From: Bacillus sp. (in: firmicutes)
Lineage (GTDB): Bacteria > Bacillota > Bacilli > Bacillales > Salisediminibacteriaceae
Length of the DNA stretch: 51,404 nt
Assembly: GCA_021208645.1 (NCBI GenBank)
Contig: JAJOJL010000034.1
Span: 1 to 51,404 of the forward strand
Direction: 5' to 3'
Shown: piece after piece, positions 1-8,821 of the stretch
How the letters are laid out: every line of letters starts with the position of its first letter
Numbering within the stretch: position 1 is the stretch's first letter
Position numbers and translations under genes: made by a program
The notes under the pieces: generated by a model
Told to the model about the DNA's origin: nothing
What the model saw: only the letters and a program-made list of their open reading frames with translations
The model's database searches: none

Positions 1-124
1 GGTGTTCATGATAGCATTTCCCTACTGATTTTTTAATATCACAAAAATGTAAATTCTTACGGAAACAATAATCTGTCAGGGAATTTTACAAACATAAAAG
101 GATATTATTGAAAATAACCATAAG

Positions 125-160
125 AAAAAAGATGTTAAGGTAATTACCTTAAACATCTTC
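125..160 (-). terminator. intrinsic terminator of the dioxygenase gene
   Basis: On the minus strand AAGATGTT pairs with AACATCTT around the palindrome TAAGGTAATTACCTTA and is followed by a run of T. It lies 15 bases beyond the stop codon of the dioxygenase gene. The first 124 bases of the window hold no gene I can support. Confidence 0.85.
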
Positions 161-174
161 ACTATCATTTTAAT

Positions 175-1158
175 TTATTCCTTTGTATCTAACGGTTTAA
201 GCTTTGCTTCTATTGATTTCCTCTGGTCTTCAAAGTATGGAGGTAGGGCTAATTTTTCCCCTAAATGCTCAAAATCTTCATCCGTTTCAAATCCAGGCCC
301 ATCTGTAGCTAACTCAAAAAGTATTCCGTTTGGCTCCCTAAAATACAAGGATTTAAAATAATAACGTTCCACAAATCCAGAACTTTGGATGTTTCTTTCG
401 TTGAGATATTCTACCCATTTCCTTAACTCCGTCTCATTTTCAACTCTGAAGGCTACATGGTGTACACTGCCTCTTCCAGACTTTTCACGTGGTTGATCCG
501 TTATTTCCATTAAGTGAACCTCAGCACCTGTGCCCCCTTCACCTGTTTCAAAAACAAAGACTTCATTCTTCGTCCCTTCGACTGCTGTATAGTAGCTCCC
601 TTTTTCAGTAAATCCAAGGACATTAATTAAAGTATCTACAGTGCGTTTTAATCTGGAAACAGTTAAAAATACTGGTCCTAAACCAATAATCCCAACCTCT
701 TGAGGAACAGGACTTTTGGACCATACTTTCCCTCCTGGGACACCTTGATTATTTTCATCTGAAACTAGAATGAGTCGTTGACCCTCAAAGTCTCGAAAAG
801 TAAGGGTGGCACGACCACTATCTTTGGAGATCTTGTCATGATCGACTTTAAACTGTTGGAATCGTCCTTTCCAATAGTCTAACGCTGCATCATTTGGAAC
901 CCTTAATGAAGTTGCCGAGATGCTGTTAGTACCAGCATACGTTTTGCCTGCCATAGGAATTTCAAAAAATGTTAAATCTGTGCCAGGATTACCCCTTTCA
1001 TCAGCATAAAACAAGTGATACATAGACGTCTCATCTTGGTTCACTGTCTTTTTAACTAGTCTTAGTCCTAAAAGCTTTGTATAAAATTCATAATTCTTCT
1101 TAGCATTAGCAGTAATAGCTGACACATGGTGGATTCCCTTTAATGGTAGTAATTCCAT
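175..1158 (-). CDS. VOC-family ring-cleaving dioxygenase (MhqO/MhqA-like)
   Basis: This 327-residue protein is a tandem vicinal-oxygen-chelate protein of the glyoxalase/extradiol dioxygenase superfamily. The first module opens with GIHHVSAIT (about residues 8-16) and the second has SVHHVAFRVE (about 231-240) and ends in LFELATDGPGF. The His and Glu residues at these places are the usual metal ligands. Length and layout match the Bacillus ring-cleaving dioxygenases induced by quinones and catechols (MhqA, MhqE, MhqO type). The substrate is not visible from sequence. GAGAGGTG precedes the ATG. It is a single-gene unit with its own promoter and terminator, and a 15-bp palindrome just past the -10 box suggests a repressor site. 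Confidence 0.85.
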   Translation of the reverse strand: MELLPLKGIHHVSAITANAKKNYEFYTKLLGLRLVKKTVNQDETSMYHLFYADERGNPGTDLTFFEIPMAGKTYAGTNSISATSLRVPNDAALDYWKGRFQQFKVDHDKISKDSGRATLTFRDFEGQRLILVSDENNQGVPGGKVWSKSPVPQEVGIIGLGPVFLTVSRLKRTVDTLINVLGFTEKGSYYTAVEGTKNEVFVFETGEGGTGAEVHLMEITDQPREKSGRGSVHHVAFRVENETELRKWVEYLNERNIQSSGFVERYYFKSLYFREPNGILFELATDGPGFETDEDFEHLGEKLALPPYFEDQRKSIEAKLKPLDTKE

Positions 1159-1198
1159 GGTTTACACCTCTCATCAATTTTTTTCAATTAAAATAAAG

Positions 1199-1242
1199 TA
1201 TGTTACTAACATAATTATAGTATATAACTAGAATGTTGTAAA
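1199..1242 (-). promoter_or_regulatory. sigma-A promoter with overlapping palindromic operator
   Basis: Reading leftward, TTTACA (1242-1237) is separated by 17 bp from TATAAT (1219-1214), a near-consensus sigma-A promoter for the dioxygenase gene. Directly after the -10 box lies the perfect palindrome TATGTTA-C-TAACATA (1199-1213), placed where a bound repressor would block initiation. Known quinone-responsive dioxygenases of Bacillus are controlled by MarR/DUF24 repressors. That this palindrome binds one of them is inference. Confidence 0.7.
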
Positions 1243-1312
1243 TGTATTTACATAAAAATGGACAAATACATTTTGTGTTAAAATAGATTGAATGGTAAAG
1301 GGGTAATGTTAA

Positions 1313-2370
1313 ATGATTCGTCTTACTATGAAAATTATTGAGACCCTAGTTATTGGGGTCTTAGGTGGTTACATTTTTTCCCTCGGTAATCTACCATTAC
1401 CGTGGGTATTAGGTCCAATGGGCTTTGTTATGTTGTGGCAAGTACTCAGTAAACGGCAAATGATTTGGCCAACCTCCTTTAAAAATGGAGGATTGCTATT
1501 CTTAGGTATTTATTTTGGCTTGTATTTCACGAAAAACACTTTTATATCCGTGTGGCCATACCTTCTTCCCTTTTTAGTGATTACTTTTTTATTAATATTG
1601 GCAAGCATTGTTAACAGTACCTTCGTTACAAGGTGGATCAAAGTAGATAAGGTTACTAGCGCTTTCGGCTCCATTCCTGGTGGCTTGTCAGAAATGGTAG
1701 CAGCAAGTGAATCTCTAAGGGCCAACTCTTCCTTAGTTGCGATTTTTCAGACAGTACGGCTCCTAACAGTGTTGTTTCTTGTTCCCTTTATTATTGTTCA
1801 TTCTTTTACGAACGATCAAGGTATTAATGGTGTAGATTTATTTCATTCCTTTACTCTGGAATTAAGTTGGGCTTATTGGTTATTCATCGTTCCCATTTTA
1901 TTTGGAGTCTATTTTAGAACTAAATTACCTGCTGGAATTGTTATTATCCCTCTAACCATCACTGCCATACTAAATGTGGGTTTATTGGAACTACCTCCAT
2001 TACCTCCCCTCCTATTAATAGGAGCACAGGTGGCAGTTGGTATTGGAATGGGGAAAACATCTCTTTAACTGACTTAAAGGCTGGTGGAAAGTATAGTTTT
2101 GTTTATTTCTGTTTGACTATAGCCTTAATTGTTATTTCCTTTGCTCTAGGAGCATTATTATACTTGTTTACTAGTATTGATCTTCCAACTGCATTACTAA
2201 GTGTAGCACCAGGCGGATTAATAGAAATGGTATTAACTGCTTCTATAGTTGGTGCAGACCCGGCTATTGTAAGCGCTTTGCAACTTATACGCATTTTTAT
2301 CATTATTGTATTTGTCCCACCTATCTTGAAGTGGTATTTTAGAGGTTGGGATATAAACACTGCTGCATAA
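1313..2370 (+). CDS. AbrB-family (PF05145) membrane protein, one frameshift
   Basis: This is a polytopic membrane protein of about 352 residues, related to the family annotated as AbrB or putative ammonia monooxygenase regulator. It is not the DNA-binding AbrB. Two repeat halves are visible: the first carries SIPGGLSEMVAASE, the second VAPGGLIEMVLTAS, each after several hydrophobic helices. This internal duplication is typical of the family. AAAGGGG precedes the ATG. The frame breaks near 2056 in the run GGGGAAAA; adding one base joins the halves into a protein of normal length, so I treat the break as a probable base-call error. The function is unknown. Confidence 0.75.
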
Positions 2371-2374
2371 ATTA

Positions 2375-2411
2375 AGACAGGAGCGGAAAATGTCATTTTC
2401 CGCTCCTGTCT
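2375..2411. terminator. long hairpin between convergent genes
   Basis: AGACAGGAGCGGAAAAT pairs with ATTTTCCGCTCCTGTCT, a 17-bp stem with almost no loop. It sits between the stop codons of two convergent genes and probably ends both transcripts. No strong T run follows on either strand. Confidence 0.65.
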
Positions 2412-2431
2412 ATGTATATTAAATCTTCCAC

Positions 2432-3328
2432 TCATCTTTTGCTGATGTATTGGGGAGTTTTTTTTTGAAATGAGGAAAGTAACTTGTTTTCATTAGTGAC
2501 ACCCGTTCTTGTTAATTTATCCCACGTTTCCATCACCCAATATTTATAAAATGGAACCGTTTTTATATTTTCAGGCTTTGTATATGGATCGGAGATTCCA
2601 TTAGCAATTAAAGTGATTTTCAACTTTGAACCTTGCTCATTGATTAAATAACTCCCTAACTTAAAAATCTCCGCTTTGTGGAATAAATCATTAAGCCTTA
2701 AATTAATTTGTCTGAAGGCCTCCATATCAACATCCTGACCGTAACCAATATTAATAATAATTTGATTTCCTTCTGCAAAATCTGCAGGTAAATAAGGTGC
2801 TGATATTAAATATTTCAAAGGCTGATCAAATGACTCTCCCTCTATTGTTCTAACGAAAAGAGCTCCCTGTTTGTTCCTAATGAATGTTTTAATATCATGA
2901 ACATCAATATTTATCTCACCGGTCTGGTGGAGCATTTCCCTAACTGCTTGAATTGGAGCTTGCTCATATTGTTCAAAAAGTTGATTTGCTTTTCTAATGG
3001 AGGTATGCTTATCAAGCATGTCCATCATGCCTTCACTATAAAAGTAAATGATTCCATCAGCAGCTTCTTTTAACTGGTAATACTGATGTATAGACGTTTC
3101 CATCCTGCTTTTCCCTTCAAAACGGAAAGGAAATCGAAAAATAACAAATAGAATAATGCCACTTTCCTTTAGGCGGTAAAGATTCCTCAACAGTTCGTCT
3201 GTTTCACTAGGATTTCCCCCAACGAATCGAAAAAAGCAAATATTTTCCTTATCCATTTTCAAGAGGTACTCCAGATCGTTATTATTTAACTCCTGCTTAA
3301 TCTCGTAGATTATTATCGAATTATCCAT
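2432..3328 (-). CDS. divergent FtsZ/tubulin-like protein lacking the GTP-binding loop
   Basis: I recognise a distant FtsZ-type fold in this protein of about 298 residues. FPFRFEGKSRM matches the FtsZ segment P-F-x-F-E-G-R-x-R; HTSIRKANQLF, HQTGEINIDVHDIKTFI, GALFVRT and ITLIANGISDPY follow in the same order as in FtsZ (D-K-S-T/M-x-E-A, S-G-E-x-N-L-D-F-x-D-V-x-T-I, G-x-A-L-M-G and the C-terminal V-x-V-I-A-T-G-F). The N-terminal nucleotide-binding half is cut short, and the GGGTGTG loop position reads VGGNPSET. It is therefore unlikely to bind GTP in the canonical way. The start at 3328 follows GAGGGGG by 12 bases; GTG ten bases nearer or an ATG at 3358 are alternatives. No division genes are nearby. 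Confidence 0.6.
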   Translation of the reverse strand: MDNSIIIYEIKQELNNNDLEYLLKMDKENICFFRFVGGNPSETDELLRNLYRLKESGIILFVIFRFPFRFEGKSRMETSIHQYYQLKEAADGIIYFYSEGMMDMLDKHTSIRKANQLFEQYEQAPIQAVREMLHQTGEINIDVHDIKTFIRNKQGALFVRTIEGESFDQPLKYLISAPYLPADFAEGNQIIINIGYGQDVDMEAFRQINLRLNDLFHKAEIFKLGSYLINEQGSKLKITLIANGISDPYTKPENIKTVPFYKYWVMETWDKLTRTGVTNENKLLSSFQKKTPQYISKR

Positions 3329-3462
3329 TATTTTCACCAACCCCCTCTTCTCTACCATTATAGAGGGAATAATTAGAGAAACATGTCAAACGCCGTCGCG
3401 CATATCACAATAAATTTGTCTAATTTTCTACCTTCCCGTTGAAACGACTAGAAGAGAGGAAT

Positions 3463-4782
3463 TTAGCTTCTTTTTATCAGCATTCGAGTTCCTAACAACA
3501 TTGCCCAGACCTTACCACCTTTACGAAAAAACTGTAGCGGGCTGTCTGTAGTTTCAATAATAAGCATATCTTTCATTCCACTCTTTAACGAAAAAATAGT
3601 ACCGCCTATTTCCACAACGGGGGATTTATCATGAATGTATAAACTAGCAACAGACCCCTCTTTACAATCATATACTCCAATAAATTCCTGAAAAGTATCA
3701 ATATTTAAAGGTCTAGCCTTCAACTTAATTCGTTTTTCTTCAATTGGAAAGTTCAATGCTGTGTTAACTGCAGCCAACCAAAGATCCTTGGCAGACACAT
3801 TAGAAACATTTGTGAGAACAGAAACAACAAGGTCTTTTTCATATATAAATCCAAAATTAGAAGACACACCAGGCTGGCCTCCACCATGCTCCACGATAGT
3901 GTTGTGATGATAGTTTCTTGTAACTTGAAAACCATAGCCATAACCATGGTCATCAATTATTGAAAAAGGAGTTCGCCACATTTTCTTAGTTGTTTCTCCT
4001 GAAATTAACTTATTTCCATTTTTTATTCTTCCTTCATTTATGTATAGGTTCCCATATTTCAACAAATCAGTTACAGAGGACCTAATTCCTCCACCTACTT
4101 CATAATTTCCCAGTAACGGCCATTGTTTTTCTTCCAGTTGACTTTCAGAATTTATGTCGTAAGGAATGGAAACATCCGTATATTTGTTTATTTCTTCTAA
4201 ACTGTAGGTGGATCGATACATCTCTAATGGATTTAAGATTTCCTCTGTTATAAACCTGCGAAACAGTTTTCCAGTAATCCTTTCAATAATCGCTCCTAAT
4301 AAAATAAATGTATCATTACAATAACTAAAGTACTCACCTGGGTTACCTAATAATTCGTGCTCCTTTGATGAAACATAAGTGATGTGTTCACTTAATCTAT
4401 TTAAACTTTCCTTACGTTCCATTGGTGCTAGTCCAGTTGTATGGGATAAAAGATGATACACCTTAATAGCTTCCAAATTCTTTACTCCCGCCACATTAAA
4501 GTCTGGTAAATACTTTACAACAGGATCGTTTATGGATAGAAGCCCTCTTTCTTCCAACATTAGTATTCCTAATGCAGTAAACGATTTGCTTACGGAAGCT
4601 ATTCCAAAAATAGTATTAGGTGTAACTGGTACCTTGTTCTTTAAATCACGATAGCCAAACCCTTTTTCATAGATTAATTCACCCTGTCTAGAAACAGCAA
4701 CGGCAACCCCAGGTATCTTTTCTTCTTCCATTTTCTTTTCTACAAAGTTTTCAAATTCTCTCCATTTAATTGTTTCCACCAT
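3463..4782 (-). CDS. beta-lactamase-family serine hydrolase (PF00144)
   Basis: This protein of about 439 residues has the class C beta-lactamase/penicillin-binding fold. The nucleophile motif S-x-x-K reads SVSK in FGIASVSKSF (about residue 65), the Y-x-N motif reads YCN in FSYCNDTF, and the third motif is HGGG in VEHGGGQPG. There is no signal peptide, so it is probably cytoplasmic. Such proteins include esterases and D-amino-acid peptidases, so lactam hydrolysis should not be assumed. AAGGGG lies 5 bases before the ATG at 4782, which decides against an in-frame ATG at 4803. A C-terminal domain of about 90 residues follows the catalytic domain. Confidence 0.85.
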   Translation of the reverse strand: MVETIKWREFENFVEKKMEEEKIPGVAVAVSRQGELIYEKGFGYRDLKNKVPVTPNTIFGIASVSKSFTALGILMLEERGLLSINDPVVKYLPDFNVAGVKNLEAIKVYHLLSHTTGLAPMERKESLNRLSEHITYVSSKEHELLGNPGEYFSYCNDTFILLGAIIERITGKLFRRFITEEILNPLEMYRSTYSLEEINKYTDVSIPYDINSESQLEEKQWPLLGNYEVGGGIRSSVTDLLKYGNLYINEGRIKNGNKLISGETTKKMWRTPFSIIDDHGYGYGFQVTRNYHHNTIVEHGGGQPGVSSNFGFIYEKDLVVSVLTNVSNVSAKDLWLAAVNTALNFPIEEKRIKLKARPLNIDTFQEFIGVYDCKEGSVASLYIHDKSPVVEIGGTIFSLKSGMKDMLIIETTDSPLQFFRKGGKVWAMLLGTRMLIKRS

Positions 4783-4848
4783 AAACACCCCTTCATGACT
4801 CATTAATTAAGCTTACATGCATCTACCTGTCTATGTCTATGTTTTATA

Positions 4849-4941
4849 GAAGATCAGACTGTAGTTGTAGAAAGAAATCCGCCATTAATAGTACTTAAAA
4901 TCCATCCTGGAATCGACGATTATTACAGTAAATTCACTTAA
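4849..4941 (+). pseudogene. possible C-terminal gene remnant
   Basis: An open frame without a start runs into a stop at 4939 and encodes EDQTVVVERNPP followed by LIVLKIHPGIDDYY. It reads like real protein but belongs to no gene here. I do not recognise the family. It may be the tail of a deleted gene. Confidence 0.25.
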
Positions 4942-4975
4942 ACTTTAATTAAGAATAGCAAAGGAGAGGATTAAC

Positions 4976-5227
4976 ATGATTAAAGCATTTCTATCATTGC
5001 CAATTAAATCTATGGAGAAAATTAATCTACGATCAAATGGGAGTTCAACAGATTTAATTGAAGCTAAACTTGATAATGTTGTTTTTCATGAAAAGGATGA
5101 AAACTACCTTCCCCGTCAGGATGCACAGTATGCTAACAATCAAGACCTAGCTTGGGCATACCTTCTAAATGCCAAAAGATTTTTTTTAACTTATAAGAGG
5201 ACCGTCCCACAGAAAGCTAGTTATTAA
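4976..5227 (+). CDS. small protein of unknown function
   Basis: This 83-residue ORF has a good ribosome binding site (AAGGAGAGG, 7 bases before ATG). It starts MIKAFLSLPIKSMEK and has a hydrophilic middle rich in Asp, Glu and Asn. The last 13 residues follow a run of eight T at 5180; one T fewer would end the protein there, so the true C-terminus is uncertain. No motif or family is recognised. It lies between a gene remnant and the sulfite-oxidase-type gene, on the same strand. Confidence 0.45.
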   Translation: MIKAFLSLPIKSMEKINLRSNGSSTDLIEAKLDNVVFHEKDENYLPRQDAQYANNQDLAWAYLLNAKRFFLTYKRTVPQKASY

Positions 5228-5349
5228 CTTAAAAGAGACTGTCCTCTGCTTTCATTTCTATCCAGCTTTCACAAACCTTTTCGTTCTACGTGTCAATATC
5301 AATAATAAATTATCCATAAGAATACACATAAATTACTAGGAGGTATTTT

Positions 5350-6413
5350 ATGGAGGAGAAGATTATAAGACCGTTTTTAATAACACGGAGTTTACAACCT
5401 GAAAACCAAGAAACCCCTATCCGTTTTTTATCAAATAACGTCCCTACAGACTTGTTTTATTTAAGAAACCACTTTGATTATCCGGTATTAATGGAAAAAA
5501 TTATTTTCTAACCATAGTACCAAACGACTCCCAGCTAATTAGACTTCATCTATACGATCTTTTACAATTCCCCTTTAGAAAAATAAAATCTTTGCTTGAA
5601 TGTGCAGGTAATCAGCGTTCTAAATTCAAACCACAAGTATACGGCGAACAATGGGAAGATGGGGCCATAAGTCAAGGAATATGGGAAGGAGTAGCACTAA
5701 GGGACCTCTTTTCTGCCATTGCCCTTTCTCCGTCTGCACAAGAAATAGTATTTGAAGGGTGGGATCATGGAAAGGACCAGTCTAAAGGGATTACCACTTC
5801 CTTTAAAAGAAGTCTTCCTTTAACTAAGGCGTTACACGAGGATACGATTATTGCTTTAAAATACAACAATGAACCATTAACACGGAAACACGGTGCACCT
5901 TTTCGCTTAATTGTCCCACAATGGTACGGCATGGCATCAGTTAAATGGCTGAAGTCCATCGTAGTTACGAAAGATAACTTTTCTGGCCCCTATCAAACGG
6001 AGGATTATATGTATTATCCTCAGTCTGATACAAAAGAAGGGGCATTCCCAGTAACTACTGTCAATGTAAACTCCATCATACAACAGCCTTCAAATCTTTC
6101 CGTACTTAGATTAGGTAGACATACTATAACAGGTTTAGCTTGGACTGGATCAGGAACAATCTCAAAAGTCCAAATTAGCTTTGATGAAGGGAAAACATGG
6201 AATAATACAAACTTAAGTCCAATTACAACTACGGCTAAATATTGTTGGACTCAATGGTCTTATATTTGGGATGTTCAACAACGGGGAGAGTATAAAATAA
6301 TCAGTAAAGCCATTGACACTGTTGGAAACATTCAACCTCTAGAAGCCTTTTGGAATCAAAAGGGATATGGATACAACGCTTGTGGAGAATTATACGTTAA
6401 AGTAAATTCATAA
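5350..6413 (+). CDS. molybdopterin-dependent sulfite-oxidase-type oxidoreductase, one frameshift
   Basis: This protein of about 354 residues has the oxidoreductase molybdopterin-binding domain (PF00174) followed by the Mo-cofactor dimerisation domain (PF03404). The cofactor-binding Cys is seen in LLECAGNQRS. SFKRSLPLTKAL and RLIVPQWYGMASVKWLKSI are family landmarks, and GLAWTGSGTISKVQISFDEG marks the dimer domain. It oxidises a small substrate such as sulfite with molybdopterin; the substrate is not known. No Tat signal peptide is seen, so a cytoplasmic place is likely. AGGAGG precedes ATG at 5350. Near 5500 a run of six A should be seven; that restores the frame. Two of the nearby genes are unknown, so context adds little. 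Confidence 0.85.
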
Positions 6414-6539
6414 TTATTAACTCACTTTTCAACTGTTATAAAAGTAAATTTTAAACTATGAACCTTTAACGACAATTCACAAAACTGTCACAATTATATT
6501 GGGTTAAAGTGGGTATATTACTAGTAACAACAAAATAAA

Positions 6540-6845
6540 GTTAACGGCGTGGGAGACTCAACCATTGATAAGTTGGTTCCACTATAATAGTAACCCTTTC
6601 TTCATTGGGTTACGGATGACAAGACTTATTAACTGGAAATTGATGAGTCGTTGAAAACTGATTTAGTATCCCCTTTACTCAAGGATGTACTAAATCATTA
6701 AAAATAAAATAATTTTACAACCCACGGAAGCAATTAAACACATCGACCATTAATGTTGCATACACTTTTTTTGAACTACTAAAAAAGAAGGGGCTGCAAG
6801 TTAAGGGAGATGCTGTGTAATGGTTGGGTCCCCCTAGCCGTTAAC
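6540..6845 (+). ncRNA. candidate large structured RNA, tandem copy 1
   Basis: This non-coding segment of 306 nt is closed by a terminal stem of about 26 bp: GTTAACGGC at the 5' end pairs with GCCGTTAAC at the 3' end, and the GGGAGACTCAACCAT arm pairs with ATGGTTGGGTCCCCC. Inside are TGATAAGT/ACTTATTA, GTAACCC/GGGTTAC (10-nt loop) and GATTTAGTA/TACTAAATC. Conserved single-stranded blocks shared with copy 2 include CAACC-N-ACGGAA-N-CAATT. Non-Watson-Crick pairs in the terminal stem are G-U only when read on the plus strand, which gives the direction. A T-rich stretch follows. It matches no RNA class I know. Confidence 0.7.
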
Positions 6846-6865
6846 AACACGAGCCTTTCTTTTTA

Positions 6866-7151
6866 GTTAACAGTTGGGGAGACTCAACCATTAATAAGTT
6901 GATCCCGTTAGGAAGTAGCCATTTCAACATTGGGTTACAGATAACAAGACTTATTAAAAAAAATGAGTCTTCTTTATGGAATGAGTCTGGATTGGGTAGA
7001 AATAACCAAACAGATCAAAAGTTAAAACATTAATCAACCGACGGAATCAATTTGTTCATCCTGACAAGGTATTACCGAGATTTTAATGAAGTTAAATGGT
7101 AATATCACCATGATGGGTGGTTCAAATGGTTGAGTCCCCCTAATTGTTAAC
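6866..7151 (+). ncRNA. candidate large structured RNA, tandem copy 2
   Basis: This second copy of 286 nt starts 20 nt after the first. Its terminal stem (GTTAACAGTTGGGGAGAC with GTCCCCCTAATTGTTAAC) keeps pairing although several bases differ from copy 1: GGC/GCC became AGT/ATT. Both copies keep the same A-C mismatch. Inner stems are also kept: TTAATAAGT/ACTTATTAA is now perfect, and GTAGCC/GGTTAC contains a G-U where copy 1 has A-U. The middle differs most. TTTTTCTC follows the terminal stem and a strong terminator follows at 7222. No open frame or ribosome binding site is found here. Confidence 0.7.
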
Positions 7152-7221
7152 GACTTTTTCTCTAACAAAATTGTATAGTTTTCATTTTCGATGGGAGCGA
7201 TTTTAAATTGGCCTATCGAAT

Positions 7222-7266
7222 AAGAGGATGATTCAAAGATAAACTTCGAATCATCCTCTTTTTATA
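7222..7266 (+). terminator. intrinsic terminator after the tandem RNAs
   Basis: AAGAGGATGATTC pairs with GAATCATCCTCTT and is followed by TTTTTAT. It lies 70 nt after RNA copy 2 on the plus strand and is the natural end of a transcript carrying both copies. Confidence 0.8.
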
Positions 7267-7271
7267 TACAA

Positions 7272-7311
7272 GAGGGTACTTTTTCGATTAAATTCCACGA
7301 AAAGTACCCTC
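7272..7311 (-). terminator. hairpin after the CAP-domain gene
   Basis: GAGGGTACTTTT pairs with AAAAGTACCCTC, 25 bases past the stop of the CAP-domain gene on the minus strand. The T run is weak, so it may only stabilise the 3' end. Confidence 0.5.
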
Positions 7312-7336
7312 ACCTCAATAAATTATTATATAAAAA

Positions 7337-7968
7337 TCATCTAGCTCTAATAAATAATTGTACCCATGCTCCTCTGTAAAAGCCTACACCTATCGTATCA
7401 AATTGACCATTTAGAATATTTTGCCGGTGTCCTGATGAATTCATCCAGGAATTCATTACTTGCTCAGGTGTTGTCTGGCCTTTTGCAATATTCTCTGCAG
7501 CTGCCTGGTAACTAATACCATATGTTCTCATCATATCAAATGGCGAGCCGTAATTAGGACTGTTATGAGAGAAGTAGTTGGAATGTATCATATCTTCTGC
7601 TTTCCGATGAGCAACTCTCTTTAAATCAGCTCGGTGTTGCATTGGCTGTAACCCTCTGTTTTGCCTTTCCCGATTTACAAGTTGTACAACCTGGTCCTCG
7701 AATTGACTGTGATGCTCAGCTGATTCCTTTAAACGGATAACTTCCCCTACTTGCAAATTGTATGGATCAATTTCAGGGTTTAACCTCATTAGTTTTCGAT
7801 AGTCAACATTGTACCGCTGACCTATAAACCAAAAGGAATCTCCAGGATAAACCTTATAGTGTTCAAAAGGGGGTTCATCAAAAAACCTGACTTGTGCCGA
7901 AGACACATCAGCCATGACAGGGAAATAAACATCAAAGCAAGGACAGTTAAAAATACCTTTCTAATCAT
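7337..7968 (-). CDS. secreted LysM + CAP (SCP/YkwD-like) domain protein, one frameshift
   Basis: The protein has about 210 residues. It starts MIRKVFLTVLALMFIS, a signal peptide, then a LysM wall-binding module (HYKVYPGDSFWFIGQRYNV to LQVGEVIRL) and a C-terminal CAP domain with LVNRERQNRGLQPM, SNYFSHNSP, AAENIAKGQ and SGHRQNILN. Its architecture matches Bacillus spore-coat or wall-associated YkwD/SafA-like proteins. The frame breaks between signal peptide and mature part near 7914 (TCATGG should read TCAATGG). GGAGGT lies 5 bases before the ATG at 7968. CAP proteins in bacilli have no settled enzyme activity. Confidence 0.85.
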
Positions 7969-8180
7969 GCTTTACCTCCAATGTTGATTTATTTACATTA
8001 ATTAGTTTGGATTAAATAAATGTAAAGCATGTATATTTTTTTATCTTTTTTATGGTCATGTTTATTAGGGGTAATTAGAAAAAATTTAAAATAACAATAC
8101 TGATAAATGGTCCCCAAGAGATGTTTATATTTTCTCAAAAAAATATCTGGAGACGTATGCATGCCGTATTCCCACTTAAA

Positions 8181-8606
8181 TTAACTCGATCTATTTTTCC
8201 ATTTATATGACAATCTTTTCATTTGAAAGTAAAAAAAGCAGCCAATACAATACCCCATCACTGCCGCAGTTGCAGCAACGGTAACCATCCCAACCATTAA
8301 CCAAGCAAACCAATGTCCACTAATTACTAACACGATTAAAGCTGTGCCCAATAAGACTCCGGCGATACTCTGATTAAAGCGTGTAAGCTGAACTGCCTCC
8401 GTTTCATCTTTTGTTAAATCTTTTTTTGTCACTAACTTTGCTGTCTGGAAAGCTATATTTGCACTAGGACCAAATAATAAAGAAACAGCTATAATAACAA
8501 AGGCTAATCCAACTAACCAACTACTTTGAAACACTATTGCTAGAAGTGTCAACCCTATTAACATCAATTGATTGGCCCTAACTAAAGTAATAGGTATTTC
8601 TTTCAT
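8181..8606 (-). CDS. DUF4395 membrane protein
   Basis: This protein of 141 residues has four hydrophobic helices and the family signature P-x-x-V-R-A-N-Q near the start (PITLVRANQLML), FGPSANIAF in the middle, and a CxxC pair in GYCIGCFFYF near the C-terminus. DUF4395 (PF14340) proteins are often found near thioredoxin-like or rhodanese proteins, which suggests a redox or sulfur role, but no such gene is adjacent here. AAAGGGG precedes the ATG. Confidence 0.8.
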   Translation of the reverse strand: MKEIPITLVRANQLMLIGLTLLAIVFQSSWLVGLAFVIIAVSLLFGPSANIAFQTAKLVTKKDLTKDETEAVQLTRFNQSIAGVLLGTALIVLVISGHWFAWLMVGMVTVAATAAVMGYCIGCFFYFQMKRLSYKWKNRSS

Positions 8607-8821
8607 TGCAATCCCCTTTCTAATAATTCATATATGTTTACTATGAATTATCCTAAATTACATGAATTTTTTCAAGTCTTGAAATTCAGATATATTATTT
8701 CCCTATTTGAAAAAAAGTAAACTTCCTGTAAAATAATCATAATTGTGTGGAATAATTTGAACATATCATTATAATCAACATAATTTAAACTGTAAAAATG
8801 AATTTCAGAAAGGGGATTATT

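Noticed and set aside
6540-7151. Reading the tandem elements as 6S, SRP, RNase P, tmRNA, OLE or T-box RNA
   Set aside because: None of the core motifs of these RNAs that I know are present.
6540-7151. Reading the tandem elements as a transposon with inverted ends
   Set aside because: The ends differ between copies in a paired, G-U-tolerant way on one strand, there are no target duplications, and inner stems are kept. A miniature transposon is not fully excluded.
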